From Streptomyces flavofungini (GTDB lineage: Bacteria; Actinomycetota; Actinomycetes; Streptomycetales; Streptomycetaceae): 64,000 nucleotides of DNA. The position numbers were made by a program, and so were the translations under genes. Positions within the stretch are counted from its first letter, which is position 1. Each line of letters starts with the position of its first letter. Location: assembly GCF_014650815.1 (NCBI RefSeq), contig NZ_BMVR01000004.1:124001-188000 (forward strand), read 5' to 3'. The notes under the pieces are model-generated. The model was not told the origin of the DNA and ran no database searches. It saw only the letters and a list, made by a program, of their open reading frames with translations. Positions 1 to 9,067 of this stretch are shown here, piece after piece.

Positions 1-1913
1 TCGAGGAGCTGATCGAGGATCTTGCGGGTGCGGGCGGCTTCCCGCGGCGGGTCGGGGACGTCGGCCTCGTGCGCGCGGCCGGTGCCCTCCGCCGCGAGCG
101 CCGTCGCCGCGCGCAGGGTGATGTCCGGGCCCGGGTGGAGCGCCAGGCGGCGCAGCAACCGCGCGGCCTGCGGCGGCAGTTCGGTGTACGAGAGGGAGAA
201 CGCCGACGCCACCGCGTCGCTGTCGAACTCGTCGAGCGGATCGGCCGCCTGGACGAGGCGGTCCGTGAGGTGGTCCAGGCTCCAGGAGTCGCGGTGCCGG
301 AACTGGCTCGCGAGGAGCTGCAGCGCCAGCGGGTGGCAGCCGCACGCGGCCACCGTCCGGGTGAGCCCCGAGGCGTCGGCGGGCAGCCGGCCCGCCCCGG
401 CGACCCGTGTGAACAGCGTGGCGGCCTCCGCCGTGGACAGCACCTCCAGGTACAGCGGCGTCGCGCCGGCCAGGCCGGTCAGCCGGTTCCGGCTGGTCAC
501 GAGGACGCGGCAGGACGCGGCGCCGGGCAGCAGCGGGCGGACCTGCTCGGCGTCGCGGGCGTTGTCGAGGACGACGAGGACGCGCCGCCGCGCCGTCCAC
601 TCCCGCCAGCGCGTCACGCGGGCGTCGAGCGCGCCGGGCAGCTCGCCGGTGAACCCGGCCGCGTGCAGCAGGACGGCGAGGGCCTCCGCCGGGTCGTACG
701 GGGGCAGGGCACCGTACCCGCGCAGGTCGACGTAGAACAGGCCGTCCGGGCAGGCCGCACCCAGGCGGTGCGCGGCGTGCAGCGCGAGCGCGGTCTTGCC
801 GACACCGGGCATGCCGTGGATGACGGTGAGGGGGAGGGAGGTGCGAGGGGTGGGGTCGGCGGGCCCGGGGTCGGCGAACTCGCCCAGGAGCACGCGGAGT
901 TCACTGGCCCGACCCGTGAAGTCCCGGATGTCGCGGGGGAGGTTGGAACGCGGCCCGCCGCCTTCCTGGTCCCCCTTGTCGCGCCTGGCGGGCTGGTCGC
1001 GCTTGTCGCGAACGGCGTCCTCCTGGCCGTCCTTCTCCGGGGCGCCGTGGGGCGAGTCCGGCGCGTGCGGCTCCCCGACTGGCTCGGGGCTGGCGCCCGC
1101 GGCCAGGGCGGACACCGTGGACAGAGTGTGCCCCCGGGAATCCGGCGTGGTCGTCATCAGGACGCGATCCTGTTCGAGGATGCGCAGATGCAGCTCCTGG
1201 AGTTCGGAGCAGGGTTCGATGCCCTGGCCGCTGTGCAGGCGGGCGCGGGTGGCGCGGTACAGGCCGAGGGCCTCGTCGTCGCGGCCCGAGCGGTACAGGG
1301 CCAGCATCAGGGCGGCGATCACCCGCTGGGCCAGGGGGTTCTGGGCGGCCAGCTCGCGCAGCTCGCCGATGAGGTCGGCGTGCCGTCCGAGGTCGAGCTC
1401 CAGGCGGATGCGTTCCTCGCGCACGCGGCGGTGGTCCTCCAGGAGGCGGGCGCGCGCCGACCGCGCCCAGGCGCCGGTGAACTCCGTCAACGGCTCGCCC
1501 CGCCACAGGGATTCGGCGGTGCGGAGCAGGTCGACGGCGGCTCCGCTGTCGCCCTTCCTGGCGGTCACCGCGGCCTCGGTGCGCAGCCGCCGGTAGCGCA
1601 GCAGGTCGACGGCGTCCGGCGCGACCCGTAATCGGTACAGGCGGGGCGCGTACCGCTCCAGGAAGGCCTGTTCGCCTGCCGCCCTGGTCAGCCGGGAGCG
1701 CAGCCGCGACAGATAGCTCTGCAGCGTGTCCTGCGCCGTGCGGGGCGGCTCGTCGTCCCACACGCGGTCCATCAGCGTGTCGACGGAGACCGGCTCGCCG
1801 TGGGCGTGCACCAGGACCGCGAGTACACAGCGTTCCTTCGGCGACCCGAGCTCGCAGCGTCGGCCGTCCTGCCAGAGTTCGAGCGGCCCGAGGGCCCGTA
1901 AGTCCACCGTCAC
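1..1913 (-). CDS. SARP/AfsR-type transcriptional activator with NB-ARC ATPase domain (partial, cut by left edge)
   Basis: Pathway-type transcriptional activator. About the first 95 residues form an OmpR-like winged-helix DNA-binding domain (LRALGPLELWQDG, then DTLQSYLSRLRSRL). A bacterial transcriptional activation domain follows to about residue 245 (ALYRSGRDDEALGLYRATR). After a charged, proline-rich linker comes an NB-ARC domain with Walker A GMPGVGKTAL near residue 366, Walker B VLVVLDNA and the motif CGCHPLALQLL. At least 637 residues are present; AfsR-like relatives often continue into TPRs, which would lie outside the window. The start is uncertain: GTG at 1913, with in-frame GTGs at 1907 and 1928 and no convincing ribosome-binding site. 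Two leucines use TTA (codons 5 and 95 from 1913), which suggests dependence on the bldA tRNA. The gene is divergent from the gene at 2230. Its target genes are not evident. Confidence 0.93.
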   Translation of the reverse strand, partial: MTVDLRALGPLELWQDGRRCELGSPKERCVLAVLVHAHGEPVSVDTLMDRVWDDEPPRTAQDTLQSYLSRLRSRLTRAAGEQAFLERYAPRLYRLRVAPDAVDLLRYRRLRTEAAVTARKGDSGAAVDLLRTAESLWRGEPLTEFTGAWARSARARLLEDHRRVREERIRLELDLGRHADLIGELRELAAQNPLAQRVIAALMLALYRSGRDDEALGLYRATRARLHSGQGIEPCSELQELHLRILEQDRVLMTTTPDSRGHTLSTVSALAAGASPEPVGEPHAPDSPHGAPEKDGQEDAVRDKRDQPARRDKGDQEGGGPRSNLPRDIRDFTGRASELRVLLGEFADPGPADPTPRTSLPLTVIHGMPGVGKTALALHAAHRLGAACPDGLFYVDLRGYGALPPYDPAEALAVLLHAAGFTGELPGALDARVTRWREWTARRRVLVVLDNARDAEQVRPLLPGAASCRVLVTSRNRLTGLAGATPLYLEVLSTAEAATLFTRVAGAGRLPADASGLTRTVAACGCHPLALQLLASQFRHRDSWSLDHLTDRLVQAADPLDEFDSDAVASAFSLSYTELPPQAARLLRRLALHPGPDITLRAATALAAEGTGRAHEADVPDPPREAARTRKILDQLL

Positions 1914-2229
1914 CCCCGATGGGCGCACGCCCGGCGGGCACACCGCGCCGCCGCTGTCGGCGGTTCCGCACGCGTGTCCCTGGGCGGAACATTCCCCCGC
2001 CCTGCCCGGTGAACCACAACAGGCGTTGCGAACAAGGGAGTTGAGGCACAGGTGGTGCGCGCCGGTGCGAGCCGGAGCGCTGGCGTATGCCGTCGGCGAG
2101 CGGCACTCGGACTGCAGGATTCCTGCAACCCGGCCATCCAGTCCCCCCAGGCACGCTGTGCGCGTCCGAGCGAACCGCCGAGCCGACGGCGGACAACTGG
2201 AGAAGCCAGAGAACCGGGGGACACGAATC
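1914..2229. promoter_or_regulatory. Divergent intergenic region with a 15-bp perfect palindrome
   Basis: This 316-bp spacer separates the SARP gene (leftward) from the gene at 2230 (rightward), so both promoters should lie here. I see no convincing coding sequence. The clearest signal is TGCAGGATTCCTGCA at 2113-2127, two perfect 7-bp arms around one central base, about 100 bp before the rightward start. It could be an operator for one or both genes. A purine-rich GGGGGA lies just before the ATG at 2230. I could not assign -35/-10 boxes with confidence. Confidence 0.45.
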
Positions 2230-3489
2230 ATGAGCGTGACCATGTGGGAAGCGCACGGGCAACCGGTGCCCGTGCGCCCGGACGTAGCGCGCTGGGCCAC
2301 CCGCCCCGTCCGGCGCCGCGTACTCGCCGTGGTGCACACGGTGACGTCGGGGCGGCGGCTCCTCGACGCGGTGCGGCTCCTGGAGGGCGACTGGCGGGTG
2401 CAGGTGTTCTTCACCGCGGCGCCCGACGTGTTCAGCGGCGGGGTGCCCGAGTTCCTCGACGAGCTGCGGGCGCTGGTGCTGCCGTGGAGCCAGGCCGTGG
2501 GGACCGTCTTCGACCTGGCGCTCGCGGCGGGCCACGGGGGCCTGCACGAACTGCACGCGCCGGTGGTCGTGCTGCCGCACGGCGCCGGACACAACAAGAT
2601 CGTGCGGGCCCGGCGGGGCGGGGCCGTCGCGGCGCGCGGTGTGTACGGGCTGAGCAGGCAGCGGCTCGTACGGGACGGCTCGGTGGTCCCCGAGGCGATC
2701 GTCCTCGCGCACCGCGAGGAACTGGCGCGGCTCGGCCGCGAGTGCCCGGAGGCGGTGCCGGTCGCGGAGGTCGTCGGCGACCCCTGCTTCGACCGGGTCA
2801 CCGCGAGCAGGCCCGCGCGGGCGCTGTACCGGCAGGCCCTGCGGACCGGGGCGGGGCAGCGGCTCGTCCTCGTCTGCTCCACCTGGGGCCCGGGGTCGCT
2901 GCTCGGCTCGTGCGGCCGGGAGCTGATCGACCGCCTGGTGGCGGAACTGCCGCCCGAGGACTACCGGGTGGCGGCGCTGCTGCATCCGCACGTGTGGCAC
3001 ACCCACAGCGAGTGGCAGGTCCGCAGCTGGTTCGCGGGGCTCGGCCGGGGCGGGCTCGGCGTCGTCAGCCCGCGCGCGGACTGGGTGGGGGCGCTCGTCG
3101 CCGCCGACTTCGTCGTGGGCGACCACGGGTCGGTGTCGCTGTACGGGGCGATGACGGGGCGGCCGGTGCTGTTCGCGTGCCTGCCGGACGGGGATGTGGA
3201 TCCGGGCTCGCCGATGGCCGAGCTCGCTTCGTTCGCGCCCCGGCTGCACGACGACAAGCCGGTACGCCGCCAGCTCGCGCGCGCCGCCGCGACGTACCGC
3301 GCGGACCTGCACGAGCGCGTCGCCGCCCGCATCAGCTCCGAGCCCGGCCGCTTCGCCCGCAAGATGCGCGCCCTCCTCTACCGCAAGCTCCGCCTGCGCC
3401 CACCCGGCGCCCTCCCGGCCACGGACCCGGCCCGACTGCCGCACGTCCTGGAGTACGACGAGCCGGGGAGCGTCGTGTCATGCCGCTGA
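2230..3489 (+). CDS. Conserved-looking protein of unknown function, possibly a GT-B/glycerophosphotransferase-like fold
   Basis: A 419-residue soluble protein with no signal peptide. The ATG at 2230 follows GGGGGACACGAATC, which fits a ribosome-binding site. The N-terminal half has alternating hydrophobic strands (RRVLAVVHTVTSGRRLLDAV, VVVLPHGAGHNK). The C-terminal half contains VVGDHGSVSLYGAMTGRPVL, which resembles the nucleotide-donor-binding half of CDP-glycerol glycerophosphotransferases and related GT-B enzymes. This resemblance is from memory of the family pattern, and no catalytic residue could be pinned down. The last codons overlap the next gene by 10 bp, so the two are probably co-transcribed. 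The function is unknown. Confidence 0.8.
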   Translation: MSVTMWEAHGQPVPVRPDVARWATRPVRRRVLAVVHTVTSGRRLLDAVRLLEGDWRVQVFFTAAPDVFSGGVPEFLDELRALVLPWSQAVGTVFDLALAAGHGGLHELHAPVVVLPHGAGHNKIVRARRGGAVAARGVYGLSRQRLVRDGSVVPEAIVLAHREELARLGRECPEAVPVAEVVGDPCFDRVTASRPARALYRQALRTGAGQRLVLVCSTWGPGSLLGSCGRELIDRLVAELPPEDYRVAALLHPHVWHTHSEWQVRSWFAGLGRGGLGVVSPRADWVGALVAADFVVGDHGSVSLYGAMTGRPVLFACLPDGDVDPGSPMAELASFAPRLHDDKPVRRQLARAAATYRADLHERVAARISSEPGRFARKMRALLYRKLRLRPPGALPATDPARLPHVLEYDEPGSVVSCR

Positions 3490-3986
3490 CGGCGTGGGTG
3501 ACGACCGTGGCCGAGGCCAGGTCCGTCGAGCGGGTCCGGGTGCGGCTGCGGTGCCCGGAACGCGGGCCGGACTTCGTGGACGAGCACGTACGCGTGGCGC
3601 TGCCCGCGCCGGGTGCGTGGGCGCGGGTCGGGGACGTGGTCCACGAGGGGTCGGCGGCGCCGTGCCGTCCGGGGGTGCTGGCCGCCCGGTACCCGGGCGC
3701 GCTGGTGGTGGCCGCCCATGACGGGGGCGTGTGCCGCCTGCGGGTCGGCCCGCGGGGGGCCGCTGTCGTGCTGCGGGGGCCCCGGTGCGGGGGGCCGGGG
3801 GTGCTGCCGTGGCCGGTGTGGGCGTCGCTGGTGCACGCATTGGTGGTGGCGGGGGTTCCGGTTGGGGGGTTGGGGGTGGTGCGGGTGCGGCTCACCCTTC
3901 CGGCGGCCCGGGCAGGGACGCCAGGCGGGACCGTGCCGTCCGGGCGTCCGGAGAGGTGGCGCGGCCTGCCGTGCCGTAGAGGGTGA
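3480..3986 (+). CDS. Hypothetical protein coupled to the preceding gene
   Basis: A 168-residue protein I do not recognise. Its ATG at 3480 lies inside the last codons of the preceding gene, a typical sign of translational coupling. The visible sequence is rich in Arg, Val and Gly with strand-like stretches (VRVRLRCPERGPDFVDEHV, WARVGDVVHEG), and there is no signal peptide or membrane helix. The last 31 codons (3892-3986) overlap the 3' end of the opposite-strand NB-ARC/TPR gene. Either the two genes truly overlap tail to tail or this reading frame lost its original stop. Function unknown. Confidence 0.6.
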   Translation: MPLTAWVTTVAEARSVERVRVRLRCPERGPDFVDEHVRVALPAPGAWARVGDVVHEGSAAPCRPGVLAARYPGALVVAAHDGGVCRLRVGPRGAAVVLRGPRCGGPGVLPWPVWASLVHALVVAGVPVGGLGVVRVRLTLPAARAGTPGGTVPSGRPERWRGLPCRRG

Positions 3987-6174
3987 GGGCCTCGTCGTAG
4001 TGGGAGCGGGCCGTGGCGGGGTCGTTCCGGTGTTCGGCCAGTTCCGCCAGGGCGTGCAGGGTGCGGGCCGTCTCGTAGGCGGCCGACATGGCGCGCAGAG
4101 CGGTGAGGGCGGGGGCCAAGTGGGCCTCGGCCAGGTCGGGTTCGTCGCGGGAGAGGTGGGCGCGGCCGAGGAGGACGGACGCGCGGGCCGCGTTGTACGT
4201 GTCGCCCGCCTCGCGGAGCGTCGTGTGCGCCGCCGTCGCGTGCCGGGCCGCCTCGGTCGGGCGGCGGCGGGTGAGGGCCACGTCGGCGAGGTTGAGGCGG
4301 GCCAGGCCGCCCGCGCGGACGTCGCCGACGCCCGGCAGGGCCTCCGCCGCCCGGGTGAAGTACCGGGCCGCCTCGTCGAGTCGGCCCAGGCGCTGGTGGG
4401 CCAGGCCCCGGTAGTTGAGCGTACGGGCGTGGCCCAGCGCGTTGCCGTCGGCCCGGAACTGGCGGGCCGCGCGCTCGAACATCTCCAGGGCCCGCTCGTG
4501 GCAGCCCGTGCCCAGCTCGCCCACGCCGCCGGAGGTCAGCATCCGGCACTGCGCCGCCGTGTCGCCGAGCCCCTCGGCCGCGGCCAGCCCCTCCTCGTGC
4601 GCGGCCCGCCACTCCGCGTAGAACTTGCGGCGCAGGAAGAGGGGCCACAGGGCGTCGGCCAACTGCCAGGTGATGGTGGGGAAGGCGGTGCGCCCGAGGC
4701 GTAACACCGCCATCAGGGTGGGCAGTTCACGCTCCTGCCAGTCGAGCGCCGCCTCCGATCCCGCGCCGAACTCCTCCGTGAGCACCGGCCCGGGGCCGTG
4801 GTCGCGGGCCATCGTGCGGTGCTGCGGGTCGACGGCCCACTCCGCCTCGGTCGCCGTGGCGAGATAGTGGTCCGCGATCCGGCGCAGCGCCGCCGCCCGC
4901 TCCCACGGCGGCTCGTCCTGGACCGCCTTCGCCGCCGCGTGCAGGCGTACGAGGTCGTGGAAGCGGTGCCGGTCCTCGTCGGCGTCGGTGAGCAGGTTCG
5001 CCTGGTGAAGGAGGTCGAGGAGGGCGAGGGCGCGGGCGGCGCCGGGGGCGTCGGCGGCGGGCGCGGCCCGCGCGGGCGCTGTCGGTGCCCCGGCGCCATC
5101 GGGTGCGGTCCCGGGTCCGGGCGGGGGCGGTGTCCCCGTGTCGTCGGGCGGCGCCCCCGCGCCCCCCACCGCCGTCCCCGGCCGGGCCAGCACGGCGATC
5201 GCCACCGCGTCCCCGAACTCCGTGCCCGGATGCAGCCCCAGCAGCCGGTACAACCGCGCCGCCTCCGGCGGCAGTTCCTGGTACGTGAGGTCGAGTGCCG
5301 CCCGGACGTTGTGGTCGCCGTCGATCGCCAGCCCCTCCAGACGGTCGTGCTCCTCGGTGAGCGCCCGCACCATGGTGGTGATCCCGCGCCGCGGCCGGGC
5401 CGCGAGGCGCGCCCCCGCGACGCGCACCGCGAGCGGCAGGCCGGCACACAACTCGACCAGGGCACGCGCCTGTTCGGGCTGCGCGGCGACGCGGTCGTCG
5501 GCGAGCGTGGCCGCGAGCAGTTCCACGGCCTCGTCCACGCCCAGTGGTTCCAGTTGCACCGAGTGGCAGCCGTCGACGGTCAGGCCGGGCATCCGCCAGC
5601 GGCTCGTCACGGTGGTGACGCTGGGGCCGCCCGGAAGGAGCGGCCGGACCTGCGCGGCGGACGCGGCGTCGTCCAGGAGCACCACGAGGCGCAGTCCCGA
5701 CGCCAACGAGCGGTACAGCGCGGCCCGTTCGGCGAGTCCGGCGGGGACCTGCGCGGCCGGTACGCCGAGCGCCCGCAGGAACCGGCCGATGACCTCGCCC
5801 GGGTCGGCGGGCCCGCCGGGCGACTGCGCGCCGAGGTCCGCGTACAGCTGGCCGTCGGGGAAGTCCGCGCGCAGCGCGTGCAGCCAGGCCAGCGCGAGCG
5901 CGGTCTTGCCGACACCGCCCAGGCCGCTGACCGCGACCAGCGTGTGGTGGCCCGCGTGCCCGGAGCGGCGCCGCTGGCGTTCGAGCAGGCCGAGTTCGGC
6001 GGTGCGGTCGGTGATGCGGGTGGCGGGCGGCAGTTGCCAGGGCGGGTGGGGCGGCGGCTGCGGGGCCGTCGGAGACTGGATGTGGATGCCGCCGTACACG
6101 GTCTGCGCCTGTACGGCAGGACCGTGCACCGTCCCGCTCAACTCGTTCTGGCCGCCCTGCTCCTGCCCCCGCAC
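3892..6174 (-). CDS. NB-ARC (STAND) ATPase with TPR repeats and a prion-like N-terminal motif
   Basis: A 760-residue NLR-like signalling ATPase. Residues 12-32 hold a short motif (LSGTVHGPAVQAQTVYGGI) of the type seen at the N terminus of many actinobacterial STAND proteins and likened to bacterial amyloid signalling sequences. The NB-ARC domain follows: Walker A GLGGVGKTALA at 84-94, Walker B LRLVVLLDDA near 160, VTSRWRMPG, and LCAGLPLAVRVAG. The C-terminal third is TPR-like (LNYRGLAHQRLGRLDEAARY). The GTG start at 6174 is preceded by GGAGGGGG. One leucine (4702-4704, in MAVLRLGRTAF) uses TTA, suggesting bldA control like the SARP. A low-complexity Pro/Ala/Gly linker interrupts the middle. 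No catalytic effector domain is fused, so it may act through a partner carrying a matching motif (inference). Confidence 0.9.
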   Translation of the reverse strand: MRGQEQGGQNELSGTVHGPAVQAQTVYGGIHIQSPTAPQPPPHPPWQLPPATRITDRTAELGLLERQRRRSGHAGHHTLVAVSGLGGVGKTALALAWLHALRADFPDGQLYADLGAQSPGGPADPGEVIGRFLRALGVPAAQVPAGLAERAALYRSLASGLRLVVLLDDAASAAQVRPLLPGGPSVTTVTSRWRMPGLTVDGCHSVQLEPLGVDEAVELLAATLADDRVAAQPEQARALVELCAGLPLAVRVAGARLAARPRRGITTMVRALTEEHDRLEGLAIDGDHNVRAALDLTYQELPPEAARLYRLLGLHPGTEFGDAVAIAVLARPGTAVGGAGAPPDDTGTPPPPGPGTAPDGAGAPTAPARAAPAADAPGAARALALLDLLHQANLLTDADEDRHRFHDLVRLHAAAKAVQDEPPWERAAALRRIADHYLATATEAEWAVDPQHRTMARDHGPGPVLTEEFGAGSEAALDWQERELPTLMAVLRLGRTAFPTITWQLADALWPLFLRRKFYAEWRAAHEEGLAAAEGLGDTAAQCRMLTSGGVGELGTGCHERALEMFERAARQFRADGNALGHARTLNYRGLAHQRLGRLDEAARYFTRAAEALPGVGDVRAGGLARLNLADVALTRRRPTEAARHATAAHTTLREAGDTYNAARASVLLGRAHLSRDEPDLAEAHLAPALTALRAMSAAYETARTLHALAELAEHRNDPATARSHYDEALTLYGTAGRATSPDARTARSRLASLPGPPEG

Positions 6175-6372
6175 CGAGCACCCCCTCCACCCACGTACCG
6201 AATCGCCGGGAATCGGCCCCCGTTCAGGGCATCCTTTCCGTACAGGCGAGCGGTATCCGCGGTGCGGACGGGGGCGGGGTCCAGGCGGCCGAAAGGTGCC
6301 GCCTTTCGGCGCGGGGACGCGGTGGGCCCCCGGGGACGGGGCGCCGTCGGACGGGCCGGTCGAGGGCGACCG

Positions 6373-7641
6373 TCAGCGGAACGCCACCGTCAGCCACGGA
6401 CTGTCCGGATCCGTCGTCAGCGCCCGATGCGCCCGCAGCACCGACGTGTACCAGGTGCCGAACTCCTCCTCGTCGAAGTGCAGGCAGCGGCCCAGGATGT
6501 AGCCCGCGGAGAACTCCTCCCAGGTGGCGTACGCCGCACGGGCCTCGTGGGAGGCGCGTTCGAGGCCGGTGACCAGCTCGGCGTGGGTGGCGTAACGGGC
6601 GCCCCGGCCCCAGCGGGCCATCTTGGAGGCGCGGCCGAGGTCCCAGGCCGCGACGGTGGCGACGTGGCCGTCCGGCGGCAGGAGCCCGTCGGCGCGGAAG
6701 CGGGCCTCGTAGCGCAGGACCTTGCCGACCAGGGCCCGCAGGGCGTCGACGAACTGGTCGAGTTCGGGGTCGTCGCCGGGGCGGTGCGGGACGTCGGGGC
6801 CGCCGGTCTCCACGACGCGGTTGCGCAGGGTCACCTCGACGCAGCGGCGCCACAGCTCCGCGTCCAGCGGCGGGCCCTGCTCGGCGAGCACGGCGGTGCG
6901 GGCGCCGAGGACGAAGTCCCAGTACCAGGGGCTGACTTCACGGTTGAGGAGCCGCTCCTGCACGCCGTGCCACTCCTCGCGGTCCCGCACGCCCCACCAC
7001 TCCTCCAGGCGCGCCACCTCGTTGCTGTAGCCCGCGCCGTGCCAGTCGAGGGTGTTCCAGGGCGCGCCGTTGGCGAAGCACAGGTGGGCGCCGCAGGCCA
7101 GGCCGTGCAGGACGGGGCCGTCCGGCGCCCCGGTGCGGCGGGTGTCCACGCGGTCGTCGACGCGGCCCGGGCGGTGGTGCTCGTCGTGCAGGTCGGCCCA
7201 GACCTGCCGCTCCTCGGCGGTGGTGAGGTAGTACTGCTCGCAGGGCGTCTGCGTGTTGACCACCATGACGTCGATCTGGCCGGGGCCCTCGGGCCACTCC
7301 CGGGCGAGCGTGCCGAGCGTGACGTACTCGTACACCACGTCGGGGTGCGGGCGCGGCAGCAGCCCGGCCGTGTACACCTGCGCGACCCTGCGGCCGTCGG
7401 GGACCTCCACGCTGAACAGGGCCGGGGCGTCCGGCGCCGCGGCGAAGTCCGTGAGCAGCACCGGGCGGTACAGGCCCTCGACGGCGAGGGCCCGCAGATA
7501 GCCGTAGCCGTCGTCGGCCTCGATCAGCTCGTACAGGTGCTCCTCCAGGTCGGCGGGCGCCTGCCAGCGGGTGCCGTCCTGCGGCGCCTGGACGACCGGG
7601 AACACATCGTCGTGGTAGTCGTCTTCGGCTGCCGCGTACAT
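6373..7641 (-). CDS. DUF1266 protein with an SseB-like N-terminal half
   Basis: A 422-residue acidic cytoplasmic protein. The C-terminal part (AAWDLGRASKMARWG, then SAGYILGRC) matches the DUF1266 pattern. The N-terminal part (LFSVEVPDGRRVAQVYTA and later strands) looks like an SseB-like domain. The biochemical role of either domain is unknown. The ATG start at 7641 is the first in the frame. The gene lies upstream of the NB-ARC gene on the same strand with a 198-bp gap, so co-transcription is possible but not shown. Confidence 0.82.
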   Translation of the reverse strand: MYAAAEDDYHDDVFPVVQAPQDGTRWQAPADLEEHLYELIEADDGYGYLRALAVEGLYRPVLLTDFAAAPDAPALFSVEVPDGRRVAQVYTAGLLPRPHPDVVYEYVTLGTLAREWPEGPGQIDVMVVNTQTPCEQYYLTTAEERQVWADLHDEHHRPGRVDDRVDTRRTGAPDGPVLHGLACGAHLCFANGAPWNTLDWHGAGYSNEVARLEEWWGVRDREEWHGVQERLLNREVSPWYWDFVLGARTAVLAEQGPPLDAELWRRCVEVTLRNRVVETGGPDVPHRPGDDPELDQFVDALRALVGKVLRYEARFRADGLLPPDGHVATVAAWDLGRASKMARWGRGARYATHAELVTGLERASHEARAAYATWEEFSAGYILGRCLHFDEEEFGTWYTSVLRAHRALTTDPDSPWLTVAFR

Positions 7642-7795
7642 GGCCGGATGCTCGCTTCCGTGCTGGGGATGATCTTTCCCGAACGGTATCCGACGGGGGC
7701 GGGAGGGCCGGCCTCAGTGCGTCGGCCGCCGCCCCAGTCCGTTACTCGGCCGCTGCCCGCCGCCTCAGTCCGTCACCCGGCCGCCGCCCGCCGAG

Positions 7796-9067
7796 TCAGT
7801 CCGCCACCCGCAGAGGCAGTGACTTCAGGCTGTTGATGAAGTGCGACACCAGCCGCCGCGGCACCCCGGCCGGGCGCGGCTGGGGCACCGCAGCCAGGAA
7901 CTCCTCGTAGAAGACGGCCAGTTGCAGCCGCGCGAAGTGCGCGCCCAGGCAGACGTGCGGGCCGCCGCCGAACGACACGTGCGGGTTCGGCGTCCGCCGC
8001 AGGTCGAGCCGGTCGGGCTCGGCGAACACCCGCTCGTCCCGGTTGGCCGCCGCGTGGAAGACGACGACCTTGTCGCCGCGCCGGATCCGCACCCCGGCAA
8101 GCTCGGTGTCCCGGGCCGCCGTCCGCCGGAAGGTCAGCACCGGCGGATGCCAGCGCAGCAGCTCCTCCACCGCGCCGGGCACCGGCGCCGCCCCCGTCCG
8201 CAGCGCGCGCAGCTCGTCCGGGTGCTCGACCAGGGCCAGGACCCCGCCGGGCGCCGCGCCGCGCACCGTGTCATTGCCCGCGACGGTGAGCAGGAAGAAG
8301 AACATCTCCAGCTCGCCCGCGGCCAGTTCGGGTGTGGTGGCGAGCGCCGTGAGGAGGTCGTCGCCGGGGTGGCGCCGCTTGTGCGCGGCGAGTTCGGTGG
8401 CGTACGCGAACATGTCCGCCAGCATCGCCGGTGACCGCGGATTCACCGGCCGCCCGTCGGGGCCGAGCGTCGGCTCGCCCGCTTCGTCCGGGTCCTGGTA
8501 GCCGATGACCCGCTGCGTCCAGTGCAGCAGCAGCTCCCGGTCGCTGTCCGGCACGCCGAGCAGGTCCGCGAGGTTCAGGAGCGCGTAGTCGTCGGTGACC
8601 GCGGGGACGAGGTCGCAGGTGCCGTCCCCGGCGCGGGCCCCGGCCACGGCCCACCCGAGGAGCGTCCGGGCCCGCTCCCGGGCCCGCTCCTCGAAGCGGG
8701 CGACCCGGCGCGGAGTGAAGGCGCGGCTCACCGAAGTGCGCAACCGCCCGTGTCCTGGGGGATCCTGATTGAGCATCATGCGGCGGATGAACGGCAGATC
8801 TTCCGGGTCCGGGTCGCGGATCTGGGTGGCGCCGAGGCACGAGGAGTACGTGGCCGGGTCCCGGAGGACGGCCGTGACGTCCGCGTGCCGCGTCACCGCC
8901 CAGAACCCCGGCCCCGCGGGCCAGCCGAGCACGGCCGGCTCCTCCTGCCGGGCGACGGGGTGGTGGTCGCGCAGGGTGCGGTAGCGGTCGTACGGCACGC
9001 CGTCGGCGTACTGGCGCGGGTCGAAGACGTCGGGGAGCGCGGCGGCGGGCCCGGGCGGTGGGGTCAT
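7796..9067 (-). CDS. Cytochrome P450
   Basis: A 423-residue bacterial class I P450 that would hydroxylate a small molecule using ferredoxin-delivered electrons. The heme loop FGGGPHVCLGAHFAR carries the axial Cys. The K-helix ExxR is in VEELLRWHPP, and the I-helix reads LLTVAGNDTVRG, with the acid-Thr pair intact. The I-helix and the DPPGHGRLRTSVSRAFTP segment recall the CYP124/125/142 group that acts on branched lipids or steroids, but the subfamily is not certain. The ATG at 9067 overlaps the stop of the hydrolase gene (ATGA), so the two are translationally coupled. No ferredoxin or reductase gene is adjacent. Confidence 0.95.
   Translation of the reverse strand: MTPPPGPAAALPDVFDPRQYADGVPYDRYRTLRDHHPVARQEEPAVLGWPAGPGFWAVTRHADVTAVLRDPATYSSCLGATQIRDPDPEDLPFIRRMMLNQDPPGHGRLRTSVSRAFTPRRVARFEERARERARTLLGWAVAGARAGDGTCDLVPAVTDDYALLNLADLLGVPDSDRELLLHWTQRVIGYQDPDEAGEPTLGPDGRPVNPRSPAMLADMFAYATELAAHKRRHPGDDLLTALATTPELAAGELEMFFFLLTVAGNDTVRGAAPGGVLALVEHPDELRALRTGAAPVPGAVEELLRWHPPVLTFRRTAARDTELAGVRIRRGDKVVVFHAAANRDERVFAEPDRLDLRRTPNPHVSFGGGPHVCLGAHFARLQLAVFYEEFLAAVPQPRPAGVPRRLVSHFINSLKSLPLRVAD

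Noticed and set aside
901..3444. An 847-codon open frame on the minus strand.
   Set aside because: It runs antisense through the SARP start and the 2230 gene, has an Arg/Pro/His-rich composition typical of a shadow frame, and shows no domain.
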